NCBI RefSeq assembly: GCF_027580225.2
Contig: NC_073352.2
Location: 64,501 to 128,500, forward strand
Reading direction: 5' to 3'
From: Misgurnus anguillicaudatus
Lineage: Eukaryota > Chordata > Actinopteri > Cypriniformes > Cobitidae
Length of the DNA: 64,000 nucleotides
Position numbers and translations under genes: made by a program. Positions 54,739-64,000 of this stretch are shown piece after piece. Under the pieces are notes generated by a model, which saw only the letters and a program-made list of their open reading frames with translations, was not told the origin of the DNA and ran no database searches. Position 1 is the first letter of the stretch. Every line of letters begins with the position of its first letter.

Positions 54739-55625
54739 AGGCCCTGGGACCTCCGCCGCTCCTTCTCCTCCCGGGAGAGTCGGGCTCGACCCACCTGCAT
54801 GGGCTCGGGATCGTAGACAGGGCTGACCGCGGCTCCACCGGTGACTCGAACTCCCTCCGTTCTGCTGATGCCGGAGCTGGGCGTGACACTGCGATTCATG
54901 CGAGTCAATCGGGAATCGACTCTTAACGCCAGTTCAATGAGTCCGTTGAGTGTAGTTGGTAACTCCGTGGTGTAAATCTCCCGATGGACGCGATCAGCCA
55001 ACCCATGCAGGAACATGTCCCACTGCGCCTCCTCATTCCATTGACACTCGGCAGCAAGCGTCCTGAACTCAATCGAATAATCAGAAACCGACCTCTCTCC
55101 TTGCTTTAACTCCGCCAGTAGACGAGCCGCTTCCCTACCAGCGAGAGCTCGATCAAAGACTCGCTTCATCTCCTCAGAAAGTGTCTGGAATGAGGCGCAG
55201 CATGGATCTTGGTTCTCCCACACCGCCGTTCCCCAGAGCGCCGCCTAACCCGTCAAAAGGGTTAACACAAACGCCACCTTGGTTTGTTCATTGTTGAAGG
55301 TTCTAGGTTGCAAAGAGAAATGCATTGAACAACGTGTTAAAAATGCTCTACAAAAATTCGGCTCACCAGCGTAGGACTCGGGAATCGGTAGGCGGGGCTC
55401 CGAGGACGTGTTGTTATCCGGTGGTATGGGTTGAACGGGCGGTGTGGGCGGCGCAGTGGGCATCTGAAGTTGTTGAAATTGTTGGGTGAGCTCCGATACC
55501 TGTGCCACCAACGCCTGAACAGCGCGACCAGTCTCACAAAGATTACGTTCTTGAGACTCCATACGTCTGTTGCTGCGATTGAAGAACTCCTCCATGGATG
55601 TAATATTAGAACTCGCTGCTTCCAT
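54672..55625 (-). pseudogene. gag: gag, young gypsy chromovirus, one in-frame TAG
   Basis: ATG at 55625 follows the 5' LTR by 18 bases. The N-terminus is a coiled-coil-like region (VQALVAQVSELTQQFQQLQM) and a Pro-rich stretch, then the capsid region; a single TAG at 55245-55247 follows FVLTLLTG and the same frame continues ALWGTAVWENQDPCCASFQ to a zinc knuckle [14 protein letters not shown] and stop. The reading frame does not change across the TAG, so this is a simple nonsense mutation or a readthrough codon. Confidence 0.88.
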
Positions 55626-55643
55626 GAGGTGGTCAGATCGTTC

Positions 55644-56067
55644 TGTCACGAAACATGAGAGGAAGCAAATGCAAGTTAAGAGTTTTATTATAAACAGAGT
55701 AATGTGATCAATGCGAACAGCTGAGCGGGTGACACAGGCAGTTGAGGTGGCCAGCGTGAAGACAGTGAACTCCAGTCTGTGAATATCCAAATCCAAAATC
55801 CAAAACACGATCACGAACACGAGAGCAGGAACACGGCAGACAGGAACACACAGCACGAGACCTCACTGACATCTAGACATCCAACGATCTGACAAAGAAC
55901 ACGAGAACTGAGTGAGTATAAATAGGTGAGTAAATGAGCTGCAGCTGGAGCGAGTGATGATCATCAGGTGCGCTGGAGGTAAGTGCCAAACACACCCACA
56001 CACACACACCACTACACAACACAGCCATGTGAATCAGAAGGAAACAATGTATTCATAAACCGTGACA
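55644..56067 (-). repeat. 5' LTR of the young gypsy element
   Basis: Same length and ends as 50914-51337. It acts as promoter for minus-strand transcription. The primer-binding site should lie directly at 55643 and below, but I could not match it to a tRNA end. Confidence 0.95.
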
Positions 56068-56170
56068 ATGACTTAACATCTGGTCCCTTTACAAAAAGAG
56101 TAAAAGTTATCTGGTACAGAGTAAAATTTTGTTAAAATTGAATAAATTTTACTCTGGCAAATTACCTGTG

Positions 56171-56690
56171 TAGCTTCAGGTTCATTTAGCAGCACCTACA
56201 GAACTGGAGTGTGGAGCGAGCTTCCTTTTGCTTATAAATAATGTCTCACACATCTTGCAATGCTGTGAAAGTTTACAACAAAGAGAATAATTGTATTGTT
56301 CATCAATATTGTTACGTTATCATGCTTATCCTGGATGACTCAATCTGTTTAAAGCCACAATGAAATTGAAATGTAACTTTTTTCCTTTAAATATACATAC
56401 TAAGAATAAATATAAACTGGTATGATCCAAAACACAGAAAAAATCTCATACAGAAGATATAAGCATTCAACCTATGTTTTGTTACAGTATATCTTTGCTG
56501 GACTGTGCCATAAATGAAACGCTATTTTTTTTTTTAAATGGGTCTTCTTGATAGTTTTTTCTGACTTCCTGTTTCAGTTAAACTGATGTCACCACATCAA
56601 ATAATGCTCCACATTACAAGGCACTTTGGTGGGCCTTTAAAAACATAAAAATACAACATAGGTAAATAACATGCCTTTTGCCTTAAATAT
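56171..56690. other. no gene seen
   Basis: AT-rich sequence between the AGAGTAAA repeat and the GCTGCAAGCAGC-type repeats. No coding segment or element end recognised. Confidence 0.5.
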
Positions 56691-57961
56691 TAGACACTTC
56701 CTAATTTCGACATGAATTTGTCGCCACGCCAAGGCAGCACCGTTCGAGATATCAAAAATCCCTTCGCAATTTAGCATCTCCAATGTCTCGGCATCATGTT
56801 CACCATGTTTGGTGTCAATCACATACATCCCCTAGGTGGAGTATTTAAAAGTTCATCACATGCATGTTTGAAACAATCCAAAATGTCCGACTTCCTGATG
56901 GGCGGAGCTAATAGGTTTGAATTCGAAAATTGTTCGGGTCGGTGAGATCTATATGTGTACCAACTTTTATACATATGCGTACATGTTTGCACGACCTGTG
57001 CACCAATTTTTTTTGCATTACAGGGGGCGCTACAGAGCCCCCCTGCCACACCCGTGTTCAAGCCTATGCCTGGTCGCAATGACGGATGACTTTGACGTCT
57101 ATGCCAAATTTTCGAGTTTTCGAGTATGTTAAGGCACCCAAAATGCCCAAAAGTAAATATAATAATAATAAAAAAATATAGCTGCAAGCAGCTATGGTGG
57201 GCCCTCGCATGTTTTTTTATCGCTATACGGTGCCTCTGAGAAAACGATGCACGGTGGGCAAAATGCCCAAAAGTGTTATAAAATAATAATAATAATCCAA
57301 GCAAAAACAATAAGGCTTCGCACCTGCTCCTCGGTGCTCAGGCCCTAATAAACGGAGTGAAAACAATAAGGCCCTTACACCCCGGTGTGCTTGGCCCTAA
57401 TAATCCTAAGGAAAACAATAGGGCTTTGCACCTTTCGGTGCAGACCATTCTGGCCAGCTCCTCTGTGCTCGGGCCCTAAATATAGCTGCAAGCAGCAATG
57501 GCGGGCCCTCGCACGTCTTTTTATCGCTATACGGTGCCTCAGAGAAAATGATGCACGTTGGGCACGTGCATCAAGTGGGTAAATACCAGTGGACTATTTC
57601 ATGTTGCTACAATTTAGGTACTGAAGGGTAAAACAAACCCCACATTTTAGACAAACAGGGGTGCTAGTAAGCCACTAAATAGACACGCCTTTGTCTGACC
57701 TTTTTGTCAATACTTAACAGCCGACAACTCTGATGTGTGTGCCAAATTTAAAGTTAATCCAAGCACGCCAAGAGCCTTAAATATGCCTGAAATAAAAGTA
57801 AAGTTTGACGCGTTGCCATGGGAACAGCGTTCGAGATGTCAAAAATTCCTTCGCAATTTAGCATCTACATTGTCTCAACATCATGTCGACCACATTTGTT
57901 GTCAATCGCATGAATCCTATAGGAGGAGTATTTAAAAGTTCACAGCAAGCAACTGTAAGGC
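56691..57961. repeat. GCTGCAAGCAGC-type dispersed repeats, several partial copies
   Basis: Recurring phrases: ATAGCTGCAAGCAGC (57178 and 57481), TGGCGGGCCCTCGCACG, TTTTATCGCTATACGGTGCC (twice), AACAATAAGGCTTCGCACC, CAAAAATCCCTTCGCAATTT (56754 and 57842, also 60240 and 60560), GGAGTATTTAAAAGTTCA (56837 and 57924). Copies overlap and are truncated; none encodes a protein. Confidence 0.7.
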
Positions 57962-58110
57962 TTAACCCCCTGGGGTCCAAAAACGCGGGGCCGCGTTTTA
58001 ACGTGTTTTTTCCTTATCATGGCAGAATCAACTTAAAATACTCCATCATTAATAATCATACACTTACGTGTTTGACATCATTTGAAACGGTAAAGGGTCT
58101 TCTTTAATAT
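57962..58110. mobile_element. piggyBac-like terminus (TTAA, CCCCCTGGGGTCC)
   Basis: TTAACCCCCTGGGGTCCAAA interrupts a GCTGCAAGCAGC-type repeat right after its GGAGTATTTAAAAGTTCA motif. A TTAA target followed by a CCC-rich end is the piggyBac pattern. I could not find a matching right end, so the length is open. Confidence 0.4.
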
Positions 58111-58810
58111 GTGTTCATTCACAATAACAACAGATCTTTGTGTTTTTGTCAAATAAAGAAAATAAACAGGGTGTGCATCCAGACATTTCTGTCTCCGCCA
58201 GCTGTCTCTCAAAACACGTTACAAAAATTAATTGAAACTCCGCGAATACTCGTCACACAAGCATGATACACACATCCAAAGAAAGCGTGAAATGTCTACT
58301 TTTAAACAAGCGAAATATAATCAAAAACAAATATTGCCTGTTTATGTAATCTGCATTGAAGTAAAGAGAGTACCGTTTTTCCTGGCTGACTTCATTATCT
58401 TTAATTTGGTCACGCCCACAGCTGTTGACATGGTAATGAAGACACGAGCTGTTCAACCATAACAAGCAAAGCGTAAAGTTTGATCAGATTTAAGGACTTT
58501 TTACCGCATGTTTGGATTATAAACTTTATTCACACACGTGAGGAATATCTTAATTTATGTCTGGACATTGAGGAAGAGAAGCATTTATCTTTAACGTTAC
58601 CTAAGAATAACAATGGAGAACGCACTGCTGGATTAGAAGTAAGTAACGTTAACAGTTAATTTATACCATTTATATTTGCTATCATGTAACTTAATATGCT
58701 CATGGCTTGTGCAGTTCAGCCTACATACAGTAACGTTAAGCAACCTTAGCAGACTACACGCTTCGGATTGAAAAACTTTCGTTGTTTACAAACGGACGCG
58801 ATCTCACGTA
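58111..58810. other. no gene seen; probably interior of the piggyBac-like element
   Basis: Unremarkable AT-rich sequence; GAAGTAAGTAACGTTAACAG near 58640 is a donor-like site after a short frame beginning ATGGAGAACGCAC at 58613. No family recognised. Confidence 0.3.
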
Positions 58811-59260
58811 ATGGCGGATTTCACTGTTTCATGCTGTAACAGTGTTAAACACAGTTATTCACTTATATCCTTCATGGAAACTTTCAGTAAGCCTGAACTG
58901 CTGCATCTTTCAAGTATGTGCTGTAACATGACTCCACGTTTACATGCTTATTTACAAACAAATCCGCGCGACCCCCCGCAATGGCAGACATCTGCCACAT
59001 GCTGCACAGTGTCAAGACACAGTTATTCACTTATATCCTTCATGGAAACTTTCAGTAAGCCTGAACTGCTGTATCTTTTAAGTGTGTGCTGTAATATGAT
59101 TCCATGTTTACATGCTTATTTACAAACGAGTATGCGTGACCTCCCACAATGGCGGACACCTGCCACATGCTGCACAGTGCTAAGACACAGCCATTCACCC
59201 TCGTATCTGTCATGGCAACCCTGCGTAAACGCTGCACTGGGGGATTTGCTGTAAAATGAC
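58811..59260 (+). repeat. 170-bp tandem repeat, about 2.6 units
   Basis: Units start near ATGGCGGATTTCAC (58811), ATGGCAGACATCTG (58981) and ATGGCGGACACCTG (59150). Each contains TCACTTATATCCTTCATGGA then AACTTTCAGTAAGCCTGAAC. The 147-codon frame across it is open largely because the repeat is; it resembles no family I know. Confidence 0.85.
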
Positions 59261-60239
59261 TCCATATTGTTTACATGCAAGATAATTCCATACATTGCGC
59301 TTTACACGCGACACCGTTTATTATGAGCTCCGCGTTGTTTACACGGAGACGCGAGCTCGCGCACATCCATTTGCGATGTGTTTTTAAAGTTCATACTCGC
59401 TTACAGAAACGCGTTTAAAACAGAAGCTAGACGATAAGGGGATGGGCATCTGAAAACAGTCATCTGAAAACAGCTTTTTATATAACTAATTATTGCAGAT
59501 GTTTATCTGAGATACTAATTTAGTTTATGATAGTTTATCTGAATGTAGTGCTATCATTTACCCATCAGTTATGTATGTAAGGGTATTTCTGTGGACAACT
59601 TATGCTAACAGCTGTTTATAACTCTCTTAGAGGTCTGCATCCCTCTCATCAGTACAAAACTATGAAGTGGAAAAACATATTCACACTCTTTGGACATAAA
59701 GTTATATGGTAACATGAGCCACATGAAGTTTCTTATACAAGTTAAGTTTTTTAATAGGGTTCGTTTCCAAATAAACTGAAAATGTCCTACTGACCTTCAT
59801 TTCTATTTTGATTATATTGTTAACTTCTTAATAAACCTCAAACAAACGTGTCCTCACATTCTTTACTGTAGTTCCTTCCTGCCTCATTATGCAGCTCATT
59901 ACAGCTCATTATGCGAGCCTTTGTTTGCTAGCTGTCAATCAATCCTTCTCGCATACGGCCACTCTAAACAAAAAGTGTCTTACAATTTCTAAATCAATAC
60001 ATTGTTTTATGAGAATAAGTAGGCAGGATGATTTTCACATCATTTTAAAGAAAAAACTCTAGGCTACTAGATTCTGTTTAGGAAAGTCTTGTTAAAACAT
60101 ATTTAGTATGGGTTTTGTGAACTTATATCAGTGACTTAAAATTTTTGCTTTTTTAAAAACCACGCATAAACCTTTTTCTCTGAAAAATACAAACATGTAC
60201 ATACATGTAGCTCATATAATATTTTAGCGCAGTTTGTCA
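59261..60239. other. no gene seen
   Basis: AT-rich, no reading frame with coding character, no recognised element end. The first 150 bases are richer in CG (ACGCGAGCTCGCGCAC). Confidence 0.5.
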
Positions 60240-61070
60240 AAAATCCCTTCACAATTTATCATCTATAATGTCTCAGCATCCTGTTGACCACTTTTGGTGT
60301 CAATCACATAAACATTCTAGTAGGAGTATTTAAAAGAACATCGCATGGAACTGTCAAAAAATCCACACTTCCTGTCGCCTGGTGGTGGCACTATACCCGG
60401 AGGCACAATAGGAACATCAATGCGATCGGAATCTTCGGCTGGACAAACACCCCCCGTATCATCACAATAAGACATTTTTGCCTTAGATATTAGACACTTC
60501 CTGTTTCTCTGAATTCGCCATAAATTTGCGGCCTCGCCATGGCAGAACCGTTCGAGAAATCAAAAATCCCTTTGCAACTTAGCAAGTAAAATGTCTCGAC
60601 ATCATGATCTCCTCGTTTGGTGTCAATCCCATGTATCCCCTCGGAGAAGTATTTAAAAGTTTACAGCATGGATTTTTTAAACAATCCAAAATGGCAGACT
60701 TCCTGTTGGGTGGAGCTAAAATGTTTGAGTGCGAAAGTTGTTTGGGTCGATGAGATCTATAAGTGTACCAACTTTCGTACATGTGGGTACATGTTTGTCC
60801 GATCTGTGCACCAATATTTTTTTTGCATTACAGGGGGCACTACAGAGCCCCTCTGCCACGCCCGTGTTCCAGCCTTTGCTAATTCCCAATGACGGACGAC
60901 TCTGACGTCTGTGCCAAATTTCAAGAGTTTTCGAGCATGTTAAGGCACCCAAAATGCCCAAAGTGTTGGAAAAAAAAGCTCTGTGCTCGGGCCTTAATAA
61001 TAATCAGAGCAAAAACAATAGGGCTTCGCACCTTTCGGTGCAGGCCACTCTGAAAACCTGCATGAAGAAA
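60240..61070. repeat. GCTGCAAGCAGC-type dispersed repeats, further copies
   Basis: CAAAAATCCCTTCACAATTT, GGTGTCAATCCCATGTATCC, GGAGAAGTATTTAAAAGTTT, GTGCACCAATATTTTTTTTG, CATTACAGGGGGCACTACAG and GGGCTTCGCACCTTTCGGTG parallel the copies at 56691-57480 in the same order, so this is a second, fuller copy. Confidence 0.7.
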
Positions 61071-61439
61071 CATCCGTTTGCCTATTACATTAAAATAAAT
61101 ATTTACTCTCACGTGTACAAGTTAATGCAAGTATGATAGGTAAAAGGAAATTACTATTTATGTTTTTTAAATTTAAATGATTCATTTTTTATATGTCTGC
61201 TTTTTGTATAGCAGAGGAGAATGCTCGTGCTGCTGGAGAACAGTACGCATATATCAGACGCGTGCACAAAAGGAGCAGAAAACTCATATCTATTTTACTT
61301 TAGTGATACCTCTAATTTATGCTGTGATTTTGGCAAGGTGTTACAGCATATAATTGCTGTAAAAATATAAAAAATGCTGCGGTGACTCCTGTGTGTAATG
61401 CTGCGACCTTTCAATGCTCGAGGATTATGACAATGGCTT
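61071..61439. other. no gene seen
   Basis: Unassigned AT-rich sequence between repeats. Confidence 0.45.
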
Positions 61440-61755
61440 GTGTTTATTGGCTGGGGGCATTTAGCTTACGAACCAACAATTGGATGCCAGTCTCATAAAT
61501 ATGAGGATAAGCATTCAGGAGGTGATTTGCATCGACTATTTATTGTTAAAAATGGGTGTGTATAGGGCGGGATGTGAGACAGACTCACGTACACACATTT
61601 TCAGTTGATCTGTAATTCATAAAAGGAATATTGCTTGCTGGTGTGCGTACGCATGGTTTTATAAATCTGAATATTTTTTGCGTACGCTATTTTTGGCTTT
61701 TATGCGTACGTAGACTTTTAGTATGGATTCTACGCAGTTTTATAAATGAGGCCCC
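61440..61755. mobile_element. right end of a non-autonomous element (TTTATAAATGAGGCCCC)
   Basis: Ends ACGCAGTTTTATAAATGAGG then CCCCA, with GTGCGTACGCATGG and TATGCGTACGTAGAC inside. It is related in pattern to 21772-23237 (TAAATGAGGGCC, GCGTAC motifs). The left end was not found. It abuts a BEL/Pao pol fragment in mid-frame, so it inserted there. Confidence 0.5.
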
Positions 61756-61756
61756 A

Positions 61757-62920
61757 GGTGAGCAAAACATTGCTGACCTCACAACAAGAGGAGCAACCCC
61801 AGAAGACCTCAAAGAGAACTCTGTGTGGCAAAATGGCCCAGAGTTTCTGAAACGAGTGGCCAACAAAGTCAGCCAAAGATGTCGCTGCAGATGCCAAACC
61901 AGGTATAAACAAGCTCCAAAGGAAATGTTTTACAGCAGCACTAACCCGAGCACATGTGGGAAAAAATCCAAGATGCTCCACCTGCCACTGCAACGCCAGT
62001 GTCTCCAAACTCTGACCAAAACAAGCACCTGCAAAGCAGCCCTAGGGGAAAAGGGCACCAAATCCAAGTCCGGAGGCCACCTTCTGGTTCTTTAGTGAGG
62101 AAAATCCTTAACATCAGTAAGTTCAGCAGTTTAACCAGGTTGATGAGAGTCATTGCCTGGGTGTAGAGAGCTGCCTCAAAGTGGAAAGAAATGCTGGCCA
62201 AGACCTCAACCACAAGCAGGCCAAAAAGGAAGAAGATTCCTTCAGCTCTTGAAATCAAGTCCAGAGTCAAGGAAGCTACACTTACCATCATGGAGTGTGA
62301 AGGTGTACTCAGGGATTTCTTCCTTGCCACTCAAAAGGAGGTTACCTTTCCAGACACCACACTCAGCAGACTTGCTGTGGTCAAAGAGGAAAGCACTACT
62401 TTTTCTCTGTGGAGGAAGATTCCAAATCTTTAATGAAAAAAAAAACCACGGTACCAATCTTGCCGTGCACATCATGGGTATCTACTCTTCTAGCTCAAGA
62501 AGCCCACAAGGCAAATCATGAAGAATCACAAGCAAACTCCTCAGGATGAGAAGGAAAACATGGGTGATGAGAGGCTGGAAATTAGCTCAGAAGATCGTTG
62601 ATAATTGTGTGACATGCAGGAGACTTAGGACCTGAAGATGCCAACAGATCATGAGTGACCTTCCATTGAAGCGAATTAAACCAGCCAATCCATTTGAGTA
62701 CACAACAGTGGACCTTATGAAGTGAAGGATGAGGTGAGAAAGAAGGTGAAACTCGAAGTGTGGGAAATTGTCTTCTTTTGCATGGCGTCCAGAGCTATGC
62801 ACACAGACCTTGTCAGTGACCAGTCAGCTGAAGGCTTCCTGTTAGCCTACCAAAGATGTACGGAACTGAGAGGACATCCGAGGAAGTTGTGGTCGGATCC
62901 TAGAAAGAAATTTGTTGGAT
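61757..62920 (+). pseudogene. BEL/Pao pol fragment (RNase H end to integrase)
   Basis: The first frame reads GEQNIADLTTRGATPEDLKE and NSVWQNGPEFLKR, the hallmark end of a BEL/Pao RNase H region (N-x-ADxxTRG..., W-xGPEFL). From about 62540, in broken frames, comes an integrase: GWKLAQKIVDNCVTCRR, then RIKPANPFEYTTVDL, then FCMASRAMHTDLVSDQSAEG and LRGHPRKLWSDP. Several stops and frame changes. It is cut at the left by a DNA transposon end and at the right by the TATATAGCGCTTTT repeat. Confidence 0.75.
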
Positions 62921-63250
62921 ACAATTCAATTCAATTTTATTTATATAGCGCTTTTCACAATTTGGTAATTGTATTAAAGCAGCTTTACATTAATAGAAGC
63001 AGTGAAAAGCACAGAAAATCGACAGATAGCACAACATAATACACGATAGCACAAGCAGCTAAATTTGCTGCGGCTGTAAATCAACATTAAAGTGAACGTA
63101 TTACTAATGTAACGTATAGAAGTTAAGCCCAAGAAGGCTGCTTCCCCGGGTTGAAAAAACCCCTAGGAGAAAAAAACCCCCGGACTTTTTAGCCGGGGAA
63201 GTAAAAAAAGTCTTAGGAGGGAAAAAAAGTCTTAGGAGGGAAAAAAATAT
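62921..63250. repeat. teleost TATATAGCGCTTTT repeat, long copy
   Basis: ATTTTATTTATATAGCGCTT, then AAAGCAGCTTTACATTAATA, then GCAAGAAGGCTG-like text and an end with two direct AAAAAAAGTCTTAGGAGGGA units. Typical dispersed fish repeat; it interrupts the BEL/Pao fragment. Confidence 0.65.
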
Positions 63251-64000
63251 ATATATGACCCGTCACGGAAAGTAGGGACACAAGTCGGCAGCACAAGTTC
63301 CGAGAAAATGAGAAACAGTTTTTTTTTCAAAATTTGTGATTTTCGTTTTATTGCAGAATCTGTTAGTTGAGATCACGAAGAAGCCTCTCCATGTTTGAGA
63401 TAGCAGTTTTTGTATATTTAAAAGCGTACATTTTGCGGTTAAAATAGGCTTGTTTTTCCAGAGATTCTCGAGCGTGAAGTCACGTGACTGTAGTGACGCG
63501 GCTGCCCTGTTCCTCAGACATGTTTGCTACGTTTTTTTTCAATCTTATAGCGTGCGTCTCCCCAGACTGTAAAGCTCGGGCGCACAAAACAAAAATAAAA
63601 GAAGCTGGGGTGGAACAAATAACAGTCAGCCGCATCGTACGTCAGCCGCGTCACTGACTTTATGCGGCGCCGCAGTCGGATGACGTCAAACTACCGCGAG
63701 AGCTCTTCAAGAAATCTTACGGAGTAGTTAAATTTCGACTCGCTCTCGCGGTACTTTGTAGTCATCTCTTTGTCAGTTCTTGCAGCACAGCATGAGTCCA
63801 AAAACACAGAAGTTACAAAGAGATCGTTGAATTCGTTATATAATTGGCTACATGTTTTGTCTATCAATATTTTCCATGAAGTCATTGGCTGATGGAGGAA
63901 CGAGCGAGCCATGGGTAACATCTCTAAAGGATGTCACGTTTTCGACGGCGCTGTTTGGATGATCTATTATACTACCTCCCTATTTTAAATACAATCTTTG
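63251..64000. other. no gene established; CG-richer promoter-like region
   Basis: 63480-63740 is richer in CG, with GACGTCAAAC and CTCTCGCGGTAC/GTACCGCGAGAG-like motifs. A minus-strand frame at 63921-63691 is open for 76 codons but matches no family. A new gene or element could begin past the window edge. Confidence 0.3.

Larger units (their letters stand above)
50914..56067 (-). mobile_element. full-length Ty3/gypsy chromovirus, young, minus strand
   Basis: 424-bp LTRs at both ends, 5-bp duplication ATGAC at 50909-50913 and 56068-56072, gag and pol between. LTRs differ at three positions by my reading (near 50985, 51241 and 51327, against the matching positions in the other LTR), so the insertion is recent. 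Coding lesions: TAG in gag (55245-55247), Pro in the protease active-site triad, and a frameshift just before the chromodomain. Confidence 0.95.
50690..56170. repeat. AGAGTAAA-rich repeat hosting the young gypsy element
   Basis: Left part (about 50690-50913) and right part (56068-56170) both carry CAGAGTAAA/TTTACTCTG motifs. Removing 50914-56067 and one ATGAC joins them into one element-like repeat. Confidence 0.55.

Noticed and set aside
56819..57310. 163-codon minus-strand frame
   Set aside because: It runs across dispersed repeat sequence present in other partial copies with different frames; no family resemblance.
61730..62330. Minus-strand frames over the BEL/Pao fragment
   Set aside because: Plus-strand readings match BEL/Pao RNase H and integrase; the minus frames are shadows.
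1..64000. Bacterial-type features (operons, Shine-Dalgarno sites, riboswitches, rho-independent terminators)
   Set aside because: Spliced genes, poly(A) signals and fish repeats show eukaryotic DNA; hairpins here belong to transposons.

Overview
The window is vertebrate nuclear DNA that consists almost entirely of transposable elements. The transposon types (Tc1/mariner, several hAT families, Ty3/gypsy chromoviruses, BEL/Pao, piggyBac-like ends) and the dispersed repeats (the AAAGGGATAGTT repeat, the TATATAGCGCTTTT repeat, the GCTGCAAGCAGC repeat) point to a teleost, most likely a cypriniform. No ordinary host gene, tRNA or rRNA was recognised. Every coding region I can name belongs to a mobile element or its remains.

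Layout. 1-4477: 3' part of a Ty3/gypsy chromovirus with open gag and pol and a 745-bp LTR. 4500-10506 and 40177-40277: remains of an old CACTA-like (tnp2/DUF4218-type) transposon with a broken transposase and scattered exons of a DUF4806-like protein, riddled with hAT insertions whose 8-bp target duplications are still readable. 10.5-23.4 kb: no intact gene; nested non-autonomous elements, long hairpins, a RecQ-like helicase fragment, a Crypton-like fragment, and one Tc1 element spoiled by a single frameshift. 23470-39066: a 15.6-kb DNA transposon, the centre of interest. 41.0-42.2 kb: a 514-bp near-perfect palindrome and GACGTC-rich tandem repeats. 42315-49368 (minus): a dead Ty3/gypsy element of another lineage, whose gag is split near its start by a 3160-bp TG...CA insertion with a 120-bp tandem array. 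50914-56067 (minus): a young chromovirus with 424-bp LTRs differing at 3 positions and a 5-bp target duplication, but three visible coding lesions. 56.2-64.0 kb: dispersed repeats, a piggyBac-like end, a 170-bp tandem repeat and a BEL/Pao fragment.

The 15.6-kb element starts TATGGGGTGCC, ends with the inverse, and is flanked by a perfect 6-bp duplication (AACATG). Its inverted repeats are about 2.0 kb long. Reading splice sites by eye gives two convergent genes. The left gene (+, four exons, 454 aa, all junctions in phase) is an IS3/Ginger/retroviral-integrase-type transposase with HTH and D, D, E residues. The right gene (-, about twelve exons) encodes a ubiquitin-interacting motif and a HECT E3 ubiquitin-ligase domain with its catalytic Cys. 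Because the first two exons and the promoter lie inside the inverted repeats, both proteins begin with the same 62 residues. The 6-bp duplication and TA...TA ends match what I remember of the IS3EU superfamily. An integrase and a ubiquitin ligase sharing a promoter and N-terminus is the best candidate for an underdescribed system here.
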